A stretch of DNA of 64,000 nt from Syntrophotalea carbinolica DSM 2380 (lineage in GTDB: Bacteria > Desulfobacterota > Desulfuromonadia > Desulfuromonadales > Syntrophotaleaceae): contig NC_007498.2 in NCBI RefSeq assembly GCF_000012885.1, forward strand, positions 2,418,001 through 2,482,000, in the 5' to 3' direction. Both the position numbers and the translations under genes were made by a program. The notes under the pieces are model-generated. The model worked only from the letters and a program-made list of their open reading frames with translations, searched no databases and was not told where the DNA came from. Positions 25,903 to 36,482 of this stretch are shown here, piece by piece. Every line of letters begins with the position of its first letter. Positions within the stretch are counted from its first letter, which is position 1.

Positions 25903-25993
25903 GGCGTCGTGCGGGGACGCGCCCCCGCGGTTTTGAAGTTAGTTTTTGAAGTTAATGTTGAAAACAGCAAAAACTATTGATAGCGAGGCCATT

Positions 25994-27148
25994 GTGACCG
26001 GTATCGACATCCCCAAAATCCTTGAGCTTGCCCCCTCCCCGGCTTACGTGGTTGACCTTGGACGGTTGCGCCACAACCTGGAGATCCTCGATCAGGTTCA
26101 AAAGCGCAGCGGCGCCAAGATCCTGCTGGCCCTCAAGGCTTTCGCGCTATGGAAAACCTTCCCTCTGATTCGCCAGACCCTGCATGGGGTCTGTGCCAGC
26201 TCTCCGTGGGAAGCGCGACTCGGCCGCGAGGAATTCGGTCGCGAGGTGCACAGCTTTGCCGCTGCCTTCAAGGAAAGCGACGTTGTCGAATTACTGGGCA
26301 TCTCCAACCACCTGGTGTTCAACTCGTTCGCCCAACTGGAGCGCTTTCGGCCCCTGTGGGAAAAGGAAAAAGGCCGGGTTTCCATCGGATTGCGCATCAA
26401 CCCGGAACACTCCGAGGGGCACACGGCTCTCTACGATCCCTGTGCACCGGGTTCGCGCCTCGGCATTCCTCGTGCGGAATTCGAGGGCAAGTCACTGGAC
26501 GGGGTCGAAGGGCTGCACTTTCACACCCTGTGCGAACAGCTTTATGAACCGCTGGCCCGCACCGCGGCGGTCGTCGAAGAAAAATTCGGCAGCTTTTTGC
26601 CGCAAATGAAATGGTTTAATTTCGGCGGCGGTCACCATATTACCCGCGAAGGGTATGATATCGACAGTCTGGTTGAGCTGATCAAATACTTCCAGGGCAA
26701 ATACGGCGTCCAGGTCTACCTCGAGCCCGGAGAAGCCATCGCCATCGGTACCGGCCTGCTGGTCAGCGAGGTGCTGGATGTAGTACATAACCGGGTCGAC
26801 ACCGCCATCCTCGATGTTTCGGCGACCTGTCACATGCCGGATGTGCTGGAAATGCCTTACCGACCCGATATCTACGGCGGCTTCGACGCCGGTGCAAAGC
26901 CCTGCACCTACCGCCTCGGCGGACCGTCATGCCTGGCCGGCGATGTCATCGGAGACTGGTCCTTCGAAGAACCTTTGCACGCAGGGCAGCGCCTGGCGTT
27001 TCTGGATATGGCCCATTACACCATGGTCAAGACCACCACTTTCAACGGTATCCATCACCCGTCTATCTGCACCTACGAGCCGGATACGGGAGAGCTGGAA
27101 GTCTTGCGCCATTTCGATTATGAAGATTTCAGGAACCGACTGGCCTGA
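25994..27148 (+). CDS. nspC: Carboxy(nor)spermidine decarboxylase
   Basis: 384 residues from the GTG at 25994, chosen for the GAGG five bases upstream; an ATG at 25955 in the same frame is an alternative. The PLP lysine lies in ILLALKAFALW. The alanine-racemase-like barrel contains GLHFHTLCEQ and FNFGGGHHITREGYD. Known reaction: PLP-dependent decarboxylation of carboxyspermidine or carboxynorspermidine, the last step to spermidine or norspermidine. It follows the dehydrogenase gene after a 378-base repeat-bearing spacer and precedes speA. Confidence 0.92.
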   Translation: MTGIDIPKILELAPSPAYVVDLGRLRHNLEILDQVQKRSGAKILLALKAFALWKTFPLIRQTLHGVCASSPWEARLGREEFGREVHSFAAAFKESDVVELLGISNHLVFNSFAQLERFRPLWEKEKGRVSIGLRINPEHSEGHTALYDPCAPGSRLGIPRAEFEGKSLDGVEGLHFHTLCEQLYEPLARTAAVVEEKFGSFLPQMKWFNFGGGHHITREGYDIDSLVELIKYFQGKYGVQVYLEPGEAIAIGTGLLVSEVLDVVHNRVDTAILDVSATCHMPDVLEMPYRPDIYGGFDAGAKPCTYRLGGPSCLAGDVIGDWSFEEPLHAGQRLAFLDMAHYTMVKTTTFNGIHHPSICTYEPDTGELEVLRHFDYEDFRNRLA

Positions 27149-27237
27149 TGCCGGATCGATCATGCAATATTTGATTTTGAAAAACAGTTTAGCGACTGTC
27201 CCGAGACAATAATCCATTACTCTAAGTGGTGACGCCT

Positions 27238-29148
27238 ATGAAACGCTGGTCAACCAGAGACTCTGCCAAAATATACAACCTGCCCAACTGGGGGGACGAT
27301 TTCTTTTCGATCAATAAAAAAGGACATATGTGCGTCCACCCCTCGCCGAGTTCAAAATATTCCATTGACTTGCGGGCTCTGGTAGACGACCTGATCAAGC
27401 GCAACATCAAGCCGCCGATTCTGCTGCGTTTCATGGATGTTCTGCAGGGACGCATCGCCGCGATCAACCGCGCCTTCAAAAACGCCATCGCCGAATACGA
27501 ATATCCGGCCAGCTATCAGACCTTCTTTCCCATCAAAGTCAACCAGCAACGCCAGGTGGTCGAGGCCATCGCCCATTACGGCAAGAAACACCACATGGGA
27601 TTGGAAGTCGGGTCCAAACCGGAGCTGGTGGCAGCCATTTCTTTCGCGACCGGCGAAAAGCTGCCGATTATCTGCAACGGGTACAAGGACAACGATTTCA
27701 TTGAAATGGTCCTTTACGCCACGCGTATCGGTTACGATATCACCATCGTGGTCGAAAAACTTTTCGAACTGGAAAAGGTCATTGCCCTGTCCAGGCAGTC
27801 CGGCATCGTGCCCAAACTCGGCATCCGCGTGAAGCTTTCCTCCAAGGGCACGGGCAAATGGGCCACCTCCGGCGGCGATGAAGCCAAATTCGGCCTCAAG
27901 ATTTCCGAACTGCTGGCCGCGGTGGAGATCCTCAAAGAACACGACATGCTCGACACGGTAAAATTACTGCACTTCCATATCGGCAGCCAGATCACCAAGA
28001 TCGACAAGATCAAAAATGCCCTTATCGAAGGTACGCGTATCTATGTCGAAATGCGTAAAATGGGGGTAGGACTTGAATATATGGACATCGGCGGCGGCAT
28101 GGGAGTCGATTACGACGGTTCCAAGTCGAGTGACTTTTCAAGCGCCAACTACACCATCGACGAATACGCCAACGATGTCGTCTATCAGGTCAAAAATATC
28201 TGTGATGAAGCTGGCGTAAGCTGCCCCAATATCATTTCCGAATCGGGCCGCGCCACGGTGGCGCATTATTCGGTGCTGGTGACCAACATACTCAACACCA
28301 ATACGCAGAACGCTTTGCCCGAGTTCGATGAAATTCTGGAGAATGCCGACGAATTATCTCCCACGGTGCGTAAGCTGGTCGACATCTACAAAAGCCTCGA
28401 CCGGCATTCCCTGCGTGTCGATTACCACGACACCATTCAACTGATTCAGGAAGCGGTTAGCCTTTTCAACCTCGGCTATCTGAATCTGCACGACCGCGCC
28501 CTTGCCGAATGGCTGTGCAGCAAGATCTTTATCAAGATCAGCGGCATCGTGGAACGGCTTAAATCGGTTCCGGACGAGTTTCAGGAATTTCAGCTGAGTC
28601 TGCGCCAGACCTATTTTGCGAACTTTTCGCTGTTTCAATCGCTGCCCGACTCCTGGGCCATCGATCAGCTGTTTCCCATCGTGCCGATTCAGCGACTCAA
28701 CGAAAAACCCGACATCATGGCTTCCATCGCCGATATCACCTGCGATTCCGATGGCGAGATCACCAGCTTCGTGGGTGAAAACGGTCGCACCGATTACCTG
28801 CCGATCCACAAAATCGAGGCAGGCGAAGACTACTATGTCGGCTTTTTCCTGATCGGCGCCTACCAGGAAATCCTCGGCGACCTGCACAACCTGTTCGGCG
28901 ACACCAACGCTGTGCACGTCTCCTTCAACCGCAAGACCAATTACAAGATCGACACGGTGATCAACGGGGACGCCACCTGGGAGAGCCTCAAATACGTCCA
29001 GTATAAAGGCCCTGAGATACTTAAACATGTGCGCGACACCCTGGAAAAGGGCGTCGCCTCGCGCAAAATATCCTTCGAGGAGACCAGTCATTTCCTCGAA
29101 CTGCTCGACAAAGCGCTCGTCTCATATACCTATCTGGGAAGCATCTGA
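27238..29148 (+). CDS. speA: Biosynthetic arginine decarboxylase
   Basis: 636 residues, normal for the SpeA family. PLP lysine in FFPIKVNQQ; GLEVGSKPEL; the barrel sequence HFHIGSQITKIDKIK; catalytic Cys region DITCDSDGEI. It makes agmatine from arginine, the entry to putrescine. With the two preceding genes this gives a full route to spermidine apart from agmatine hydrolysis, whose genes are not in the window. The ATG at 27238 is preferred over GTG at 27226. A strong terminator follows. Confidence 0.95.
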   Translation: MKRWSTRDSAKIYNLPNWGDDFFSINKKGHMCVHPSPSSKYSIDLRALVDDLIKRNIKPPILLRFMDVLQGRIAAINRAFKNAIAEYEYPASYQTFFPIKVNQQRQVVEAIAHYGKKHHMGLEVGSKPELVAAISFATGEKLPIICNGYKDNDFIEMVLYATRIGYDITIVVEKLFELEKVIALSRQSGIVPKLGIRVKLSSKGTGKWATSGGDEAKFGLKISELLAAVEILKEHDMLDTVKLLHFHIGSQITKIDKIKNALIEGTRIYVEMRKMGVGLEYMDIGGGMGVDYDGSKSSDFSSANYTIDEYANDVVYQVKNICDEAGVSCPNIISESGRATVAHYSVLVTNILNTNTQNALPEFDEILENADELSPTVRKLVDIYKSLDRHSLRVDYHDTIQLIQEAVSLFNLGYLNLHDRALAEWLCSKIFIKISGIVERLKSVPDEFQEFQLSLRQTYFANFSLFQSLPDSWAIDQLFPIVPIQRLNEKPDIMASIADITCDSDGEITSFVGENGRTDYLPIHKIEAGEDYYVGFFLIGAYQEILGDLHNLFGDTNAVHVSFNRKTNYKIDTVINGDATWESLKYVQYKGPEILKHVRDTLEKGVASRKISFEETSHFLELLDKALVSYTYLGSI

Positions 29149-29179
29149 TCCTGAAGAACCCCATAGCCATATCATACGA

Positions 29180-29213
29180 AACCCCGCATGTGCAGACACA
29201 GCGGGGTTTTTTT
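29180..29213 (+). terminator. Terminator of the polyamine operon
   Basis: ACCCCGC pairs with GCGGGGT around a 13-base loop and is followed by a run of seven T. Confidence 0.92.
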
Positions 29214-29340
29214 ATACCTTGTCATGGAGGTCTGGATTCCAAAATAACAAATAACCAATGACAAGAATCCGGCATGTTTTAAATTGACTTATTTACTGGG
29301 TTACAAATCCAAACGTCATACAAACATGGTTTTTTTTTGA

Positions 29341-30546
<1,206 letters not shown>

Positions 30547-30622
30547 TCGAACATTACCAATGGGAACGGCGGTCCCCGGCCGGACCGCCACCCCTTTTCA
30601 GCCATTATCACAGGAGTTACCC

Positions 30623-32083
30623 ATGGAAAACGAAAATTCAGCCGTCAAGGCTCCCATTGAGGGCATCGAAAAAAAGGCGACGGAAGAGCTGATTGAGAAG
30701 ACGCTTGAGCTCTACCCGGAAAAAGCCCGTAAAAAACGCGAACCCCACATGTCCGCCAACGACCCCGGCGTCGAAGGCTGTACCGTCAAGTCCAACCGCA
30801 AGACCGTTCCCGGCGTCATGAGTGCCCGCGGTTGCGCCTATGCCGGCGCCAAAGGTGTTGTTTGGGGTCCGATTCGCGACATGGCCCACATCTCTCACGG
30901 TCCGGTAGGTTGCGGTTACTACAGCTGGGGTACCCGTCGTAACCTGGTAGACGGTCACCAGGGCGTCGATGTTTTCAGCGCCATGCAGTTCACCTCGGAC
31001 TTCCAGGAAAAAGACGTCGTCTACGGCGGCGATAAAAAGCTCGCCAAGATCTGTGAAGAGGTTAAAGAGCTTTTCCCCTTGGCCAAAGGCATCTCCGTAC
31101 TGTCCGAATGCCCGGTCGGCCTGATCGGCGACGACATCAACGCCGTTGCCAAAAAATCCTCAAAGGATCTGGACCTGCCGGTTATCCCCTGTAACTGCGA
31201 GGGTTTCCGTGGCGTCAGCCAGTCTTTGGGTCATCACATCTCCAACGACAGTATCCGCGACTACGTTATCGGTACCCGTGAATTCGCCGACGAGCCGACC
31301 GATTACGATATCGCCCTGATCGGTGACTACAACATCGGCGGCGACGCCTGGGCCTCCAAAAAGATCCTGGATGAACTGGGCCTCAATGTCAAAGCCATCT
31401 GGACCGGCGACGGCCAGATCGAGCATATCGCGGCTACCCACCAGGTAAAATTGAACCTCATCCACTGCTACCGTTCCATGAACTACATGGCCAAGGTCAT
31501 GGAAGAGAAATGGGGTATCCCCTGGATGGAATTCAACTTCTTCGGCCCCACCAAGATCGCTGCCAGCCTGCGCGCCATTGCCGCTCGCTTTGACCAGAAG
31601 ATCCAGGACAACGCCGAGAAGATCATCGCCAAGTACACCCCGAAGATGCAAGCGATTGTCGACGAATACCGTCCTCGCCTCGAAGGTAAGCGCGCCATGC
31701 TGTTCGTCGGCGGCCTGCGCCCCCGTCACACCATCGGCGCCTACGAAGATCTCGGTCTGGAAATCGTCGGCACCGGCTACGAATTCGCCCACAACGATGA
31801 CTACGATCGTACCTACGAGGAAATGGCCAAAGGCACCCTGATTTTTGATGACGCTTCCGAAATCGAGTTGGAAACCTGGGCCAAGGAAATGAAGGTCGAT
31901 CTGGTGGGCAGCGGTGTTAAGGAAAAATATGTTTTCCAGAAAGCCGGCATCCCCTTCCGCCAGATGCACAGCTGGGATTATTCCGGTCCTTACCATGGTT
32001 ATGAAGGTTTCCCGATCTTCGCCCGGGACATCGATATGGCCATCAACAGCCCGACTTGGGGCCTGGTAAAGGCACCGTTTTAA
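30623..32083 (+). CDS. nifD: Nitrogenase molybdenum-iron protein alpha chain
   Basis: 486 residues. P-cluster cysteines sit in [22 protein letters not shown] and [11 protein letters not shown]. FeMo-cofactor ligands are Cys282 ([10 protein letters not shown]) and His449 ([13 protein letters not shown]). These match Mo-type NifD rather than VnfD or AnfD. The ATG at 30623 has CAGGAG upstream; a longer upstream frame overlaps nifH and is not used. Lies 76 bases after nifH. Confidence 0.98.
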   Translation: MENENSAVKAPIEGIEKKATEELIEKTLELYPEKARKKREPHMSANDPGVEGCTVKSNRKTVPGVMSARGCAYAGAKGVVWGPIRDMAHISHGPVGCGYYSWGTRRNLVDGHQGVDVFSAMQFTSDFQEKDVVYGGDKKLAKICEEVKELFPLAKGISVLSECPVGLIGDDINAVAKKSSKDLDLPVIPCNCEGFRGVSQSLGHHISNDSIRDYVIGTREFADEPTDYDIALIGDYNIGGDAWASKKILDELGLNVKAIWTGDGQIEHIAATHQVKLNLIHCYRSMNYMAKVMEEKWGIPWMEFNFFGPTKIAASLRAIAARFDQKIQDNAEKIIAKYTPKMQAIVDEYRPRLEGKRAMLFVGGLRPRHTIGAYEDLGLEIVGTGYEFAHNDDYDRTYEEMAKGTLIFDDASEIELETWAKEMKVDLVGSGVKEKYVFQKAGIPFRQMHSWDYSGPYHGYEGFPIFARDIDMAINSPTWGLVKAPF

Positions 32084-32187
32084 GGAAACGCTAGAAGGGA
32101 GATAGAGAGATAGTGAGATAGGCCGCTTCATTTGCTCTCACTACCTCACTACTCACTACCTACCTTTTTTGAATAGGAGTATTCGCC
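32084..32187 (+). repeat. nifD-nifK spacer with simple repeats
   Basis: The 104-base gap contains a purine-rich run of GAGATAG-like units and a complementary run of CTCACTAC-like units that could pair partly into a stem. AGGAG for nifK follows. Confidence 0.55.
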
Positions 32188-33651
32188 ATGAGTGAAGAAT
32201 GCGCAGTTAAAAAAGTAACCGACATCACCCCTGAAGAGGTGGCTCGGGTAGAAGAATGGATAAATACCGAGGAATACTGTGAAAAAAACCTCGCCCGCGA
32301 GGCAGTTGTTATCAACCCGGCCCATGCCTGTCAACCTCTTGGGGCGGAACTGGTAGCCCACGGTTTTGAAGGCACCCTGCCTTTCGTGCACGGCTCCCAA
32401 GGCTGCGCTTCGTATTACCGCAGTGCCCTTACCCGTCACTTCCGTGAGCCGGCTGCTGCCGTTGCCGACTCCATGACCGAAGACGGCGCGGTTTTCGGCG
32501 GACAGAACAACCTGCACGAAGGTCTGGAAAACGCCCTGAAACTGTATAAGCCGAAAATGATGGCCATTTTCACCTCGTGTATGCCTGAGATCATTGGTGA
32601 TGACCTGAATGCTTTCATCATCAACGCCCGCAATGCCGGCATCGTCCCTCAGGACTACCCGATCCCTTACGCCAACACCCCGAGCTTCAACGGCACCCAT
32701 ATCAATGGCTACGATTCGATGCTCAAGTCTGTTGTGTCGTACCTGGCCACGGACAAAAAGGTGGAAGGCAAGGACAACGGCAAGCTTAACCTGATTCCCG
32801 GTTTTGACGCCAACACCGGCAATTACCGCGAGTACAAGCGCATCTGCGAAGAGTTCGGGATTCCTGTAAATTTACTGGCAGATATCTCCGAAACCTTCGA
32901 TTCCCCCCTGGACGGCACCTACCGGACCTACCCCGGTGGCACCCCCCTGGAAGACGCCGCAGACTCGTTGAACGCTCATGCCACCCTTTCGATGCAGCTG
33001 CACGCCACCAAGGAAACCATCAAGTGGTTCAAGAGCGAAACCGAAGCTCCCGTGGAGGTCATGCCCTCCCCCATCGGCGTGGCCAATACCGACGCCTTCC
33101 TGATGAAGCTCAGCGAACTGTTCGGCAAGGAAGTACCGGCCTCTCTCAAGGCCGAACGCGGCCGGCTGGTAGATGCCATGACCGATGCGCATCAGTACCT
33201 GCACAACAAAAAGTTCGCCATTTGGGGCGACCCGGACTTTTTGGCCGGTATGATTTCCTTCCTGCTCGAAATGGGTGCGAAGCCTTACCACGTCATCTGC
33301 AGCCGCGGTAATAAAAAAGTTGCCAAGTACCTGCAGGCGCTGCTTGACGAATCTGTCTACGGAGAAGGCTGCAAACTCTGGATGAACAAGGACCTGTGGC
33401 ACCTGCGCAGCCTGGTCATGACCGATCCCGTCGATGGCCTGATCGGTAGCACCCACGGCAAGTTTATCGCACGCGATGCCAACATCCCCCATATCCGCCT
33501 CGGCTTCCCGATCCTCGACCGGGTCAACCTGCACCGCGTACCGTACATCGGTTATCAGGGGACAATGAACATCCTGACTTCCGTTGCCAACACCATGTTG
33601 GAAGAGGTTGATCGCACCTCTGACGATGCGTTCTTTGAAATGATGCGTTAG
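32188..33651 (+). CDS. nifK: Nitrogenase molybdenum-iron protein beta chain
   Basis: 487 residues. P-cluster ligands appear in HACQPLGAE, GSQGCASYYR and TSCMPEIIGDD. The C-terminal half has VNLHRVPYIGYQGTMN, typical of NifK. It lacks the long N-terminal extension of some group I NifK proteins, as usual for short-NifK anaerobes. The AGGAG ribosome-binding site is in the repeat-bearing spacer. It forms the alpha2beta2 dinitrogenase with NifD. Confidence 0.97.
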   Translation: MSEECAVKKVTDITPEEVARVEEWINTEEYCEKNLAREAVVINPAHACQPLGAELVAHGFEGTLPFVHGSQGCASYYRSALTRHFREPAAAVADSMTEDGAVFGGQNNLHEGLENALKLYKPKMMAIFTSCMPEIIGDDLNAFIINARNAGIVPQDYPIPYANTPSFNGTHINGYDSMLKSVVSYLATDKKVEGKDNGKLNLIPGFDANTGNYREYKRICEEFGIPVNLLADISETFDSPLDGTYRTYPGGTPLEDAADSLNAHATLSMQLHATKETIKWFKSETEAPVEVMPSPIGVANTDAFLMKLSELFGKEVPASLKAERGRLVDAMTDAHQYLHNKKFAIWGDPDFLAGMISFLLEMGAKPYHVICSRGNKKVAKYLQALLDESVYGEGCKLWMNKDLWHLRSLVMTDPVDGLIGSTHGKFIARDANIPHIRLGFPILDRVNLHRVPYIGYQGTMNILTSVANTMLEEVDRTSDDAFFEMMR

Positions 33652-33659
33652 TATCCATG

Positions 33660-33691
33660 CGGCCGAGGGGGAAAAACATTCCCCCTGGCCG
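33660..33691 (+). other. Stable hairpin after nifK
   Basis: CGGCC...GGCCG encloses GGGGGAA...TTCCCCC around a short AAACA loop. No T run follows, so a role in mRNA processing or stability of nifHDK is more likely than full termination. Confidence 0.65.
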
Positions 33692-33781
33692 TCCGATACG
33701 GATCAGAAAATCCCGGAAGATGAAACTCTAAAACTTGAAACACGTTGCATTATCTTCGCTCAAAGCCAGAAAGGTGTCGTC

Positions 33782-34141
33782 ATGAAGATCGCATTTGCCA
33801 CATCGGACAATGAAACTATCGACCAGCATTTCGCTCAGGCAAACCAATTTGCCGTCTGGGAAATCGCGTCCGACCAGGCGAGTTTTTCTGGCTTGGAAGA
33901 AATTGAAGCCACCGACGACAATGTTGACGATAAGATTAATGCCCGGCTCAAAGTGCTCGGTGACTGTACAATCATTTATGTAACCCAGATTGGCGGTCCC
34001 GCAGCTGCCCGCCTGGTGGCAAACAAGATTCACCCGGTGAAAAGCAAGGGTGAGGAAAAAATCGAGGATGTTGTCGATAAACTTCAACAGGTTTTGAAAA
34101 ACAATCCTCCCCCCTGGCTGCGCCGGGCCATGAACAAGTAA
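33782..34141 (+). CDS. NifX/NafY-family FeMo-cofactor binding protein
   Basis: 119 residues with the dinitrogenase iron-molybdenum cofactor biosynthesis fold: MKIAFATSDNETIDQHFAQA at the start, VTQIGGPAAARLV in the middle. Such proteins carry NifB-co or FeMo-co precursors in the cytoplasm. The basic Pro-Trp tail (NNPPPWLRRAMNK) resembles short NifX proteins after nifK in other anaerobes. Which precursor it binds cannot be told. Confidence 0.85.
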   Translation: MKIAFATSDNETIDQHFAQANQFAVWEIASDQASFSGLEEIEATDDNVDDKINARLKVLGDCTIIYVTQIGGPAAARLVANKIHPVKSKGEEKIEDVVDKLQQVLKNNPPPWLRRAMNK

Positions 34142-34228
34142 AACAAAGCGTTACATGCCCTCGCAGAGTGTTGATGACCGCTTGAATAATTATTCACAAA
34201 ATGATAAGTACGTGAAGGAGAATTAATA

Positions 34229-34492
34229 ATGGCTTATTATACCGGTAAAACCAGAGACGGCAGTGACTGGACCCCCACTTTTGTCGACAACATCGATGAC
34301 GAAAAGTGCCTGGGCTGCGGACGCTGCTATAAAGGATGCTCGCGCAAAGTCCTCGGTTTCAAGGAAATCGATGAAGAAGATTCCGCGCGTATGTTCATGT
34401 TTGTTGAAAACCCCGGCAACTGTATCGGTTGCGCCTCCTGCGGCGTAACCTGCCCCAAAAAGGCCTTTTCTTTCAAACCGCTGGAAGTATGA
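34229..34492 (+). CDS. fdxB: nif-specific ferredoxin III (2[4Fe-4S])
   Basis: 87 residues. First cluster motif CLGCGRCYKGC, second CIGCASCGVTC, with an acidic insertion between them, as in FdxB/ferredoxin III proteins tied to nitrogen fixation. It likely delivers electrons to NifH or to cofactor assembly. GGAG before the ATG at 34229. A terminator follows seven bases after the stop codon. Confidence 0.9.
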   Translation: MAYYTGKTRDGSDWTPTFVDNIDDEKCLGCGRCYKGCSRKVLGFKEIDEEDSARMFMFVENPGNCIGCASCGVTCPKKAFSFKPLEV

Positions 34493-34498
34493 TGTGAT

Positions 34499-34532
34499 AG
34501 CCGTCGGGACGCCCGCGGCCCGGCGGCTTTTT
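34499..34532 (+). terminator. Terminator after the ferredoxin gene
   Basis: AGCCGTCGGG pairs with CCCGGCGGCT with one mismatch, 10-base loop, then TTTTT. It closes the nifHDK-nifX-fdx transcription unit. Confidence 0.85.
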
Positions 34533-34735
34533 CTTCACCCGGAAGACTCGAAAACCATTGCCGCAATGTACCCTTTTCGGACAGACTTTACCGGGATTTG
34601 AGGGCATCGGGATGGATCCCTGCGGTTGCGCTGTTCCCCAAGGTGTCAGCCTCCACCGCATAAATGTTTCGCAACTGATAGCGATCCCGATTTGGATCAA
34701 CATTTTTAGCCGTATGAACCAAGGAGTATCCAATC

Positions 34736-35083
34736 ATGCGCCTCGCCGTCGCCTCCATAGATGGTTACACCGTCGACCTGCACTTCGGACAGGCTAATGC
34801 TTTTTACATTTACGAAGTGGATGACGATGGCATCCGTCAGGATGATTTTGTCGGTGTCGAAAAATACTGCAACGCCGACCCCACACATAAATTTCACGAG
34901 TCGCGGTTTAAAGGCATTGCCGACGCCTTACGCGGTTGTGATGCCGTGGTCAGCGTACGTATCGGCGACACCCCGCGAAACGCACTTGCCGAAGTCGGTA
35001 TCGCGCATGTCGAGATCAGCGGTCCCGTAGCAACGGCTCTGCCCTTGGCCGTTAAACAACTGTCGGATCATCCGGCCGCCTGA
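34736..35083 (+). CDS. Second NifX-like cofactor-binding domain protein
   Basis: 115 residues. MRLAVASIDGYTVDLHFGQA matches the N terminus of the NifX/NifB C-terminal domain family; DAVVSVRIGDTPRNALAEVG is the central part. NifB in this window lacks its usual C-terminal NifX-like domain, so this free protein may supply that function (inference). AAGGAG upstream of the ATG. A terminator separates it from the ferredoxin gene and the three-gene module starts 169 bases later. Confidence 0.85.
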   Translation: MRLAVASIDGYTVDLHFGQANAFYIYEVDDDGIRQDDFVGVEKYCNADPTHKFHESRFKGIADALRGCDAVVSVRIGDTPRNALAEVGIAHVEISGPVATALPLAVKQLSDHPAA

Positions 35084-35252
35084 AGGTTTTTCCTCTCAGA
35101 GACTCTGCCGGTATGTTTAAATGCCGACGGTTCTAAAAAGATCCCCCCTGCGCTGTGACCATCTGCTGCCCGACCGGGCTCGAATAAGCGCCGCATTCAA
35201 AATACGCCACGCGTTTCGGCCAGCTTGCTTACCTTTTCCCCGGAGAGTTATC

Positions 35253-36482
35253 ATGTCATCGAAGATTCATCCTGAAATGCGCATCGCTGAATTGGTGGAA
35301 GCCTATCCTGAATGCCTCAGCGTATTCGCCGCTTACGGACTCGAAGAACTGGTCGGGGAAGATGCCATGCGCCTGCTGGCGCCTTTTTTAACCCTCGGCA
35401 CCGCTCTGCGCACTCGCGGCATTGCCCTTGACCTGTTTTTAAACAGCCTCCACCAGGCCCTGCAACAGAAAACCCCGCTGGAAGCTCCCGGTCTGCACGA
35501 AATCACCGACGGCAGCCGATTAAGTCTGCTGGGATTACTCCCTTGCGGCCTGAAAGTCCCCTTTGCCAAAGCCGCAACACGTTTTTTCCAGGACTACCAT
35601 AGCCATGCCTCTGCCCCTGTAACCTATGCGGTGGAAGGCAACGTCAACCAGGAGCTGTCCTACTACAAGTTTGTCGATCAGATCGAAAGCCTCGATGAAC
35701 TTCCGGACATCATCGTCTCTTCCGATTTCAATGCTTTTTTCTATCGTCGGTTCCGCAAACGCTTCATCGATGAAGGCTATTTTACCGATGTTTTTCCGTC
35801 CAGTTTAAACACCGCTTTTGACGATACCGACATCCTGGATCCGCTTGGCCAGTTCACCATGCTGACGGTCAATCCGTTGATTATTGTGGCGGATCTGGAG
35901 CGGGTCGGCGACCGCCCTCTGCCCACCCGATGGTCCGACCTGCTCGATCCCATGTGGCGTCGCAGTATCACCCTGCGCGGCGACTCCCAGTTTTTCTGCC
36001 ACGCCGTTTTATTGCCCTTTTTCAAGGACCACGGCACTTCCGCTATGACAGCCCTGGCCCATAACGTGCTGCGTGGACAACATCCGGCACAGATGGTCAA
36101 GGAAGCCGGGGCCGACCGCCCCGAGGGCGCAGCGCTGTATGTCATGCCTGATTTCTTTGCGCATAAAATCGCCCGTCCCGATAAGGTGCGTATCATCTGG
36201 CCCGAAGAAGGCGGATTGATCAGCCCGGTTACCATGTTGGTGAAAAAACAGCGCGCGGCCCAGCTCAAAACCGTTACCGACTTTCTTACCGGCGCCGAAC
36301 TGGCCAAAGTCTTTGCCGGAGCTTGGTTCCCATCGCCGCACCCCGATGTCACCAACACCCTGCCACCGGGCGCCCGGCTCAAGTGGCTGGGCTGGGATTA
36401 TTTACGTCACAACGACCTGGCCGAAGTCAACGCAGCCATCGATGAGATCTTCCTTCCGGCCGTTCGCAAGGGGCAACCATGA
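35253..36482 (+). CDS. ABC-type substrate-binding protein without signal peptide, DUF1858-like N terminus
   Basis: 409 residues. The first 75 or so (IHPEMRIAELVEAYPECLSV, FAAYGLEELVGEDAMRLL) resemble a DUF1858/ScdA-N-type helical domain. The rest has the fold pattern of Fe3+- or anion-type periplasmic binding proteins (DIIVSSDFNAFF, RWSDLLDPMWRRSITLRGDS, EGGLISPVTMLV). There is no signal peptide or lipobox, so it should stay in the cytoplasm. The ATG at 35253 has CGGAGAG upstream. It is coupled by ATGA to a GTPase gene and then an ABC ATPase, with no permease. Function unknown. Confidence 0.8.
   Translation: MSSKIHPEMRIAELVEAYPECLSVFAAYGLEELVGEDAMRLLAPFLTLGTALRTRGIALDLFLNSLHQALQQKTPLEAPGLHEITDGSRLSLLGLLPCGLKVPFAKAATRFFQDYHSHASAPVTYAVEGNVNQELSYYKFVDQIESLDELPDIIVSSDFNAFFYRRFRKRFIDEGYFTDVFPSSLNTAFDDTDILDPLGQFTMLTVNPLIIVADLERVGDRPLPTRWSDLLDPMWRRSITLRGDSQFFCHAVLLPFFKDHGTSAMTALAHNVLRGQHPAQMVKEAGADRPEGAALYVMPDFFAHKIARPDKVRIIWPEEGGLISPVTMLVKKQRAAQLKTVTDFLTGAELAKVFAGAWFPSPHPDVTNTLPPGARLKWLGWDYLRHNDLAEVNAAIDEIFLPAVRKGQP

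Larger units (their letters stand above)
25616..25993. other. Intergenic region with repeats before nspC
   Basis: It holds heptad repeats (25655-25696) and a GC-rich stretch with several dyads, including a strong stem at 25871-25902. It separates two genes of one pathway. No coding sequence was recognised. Confidence 0.6.
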
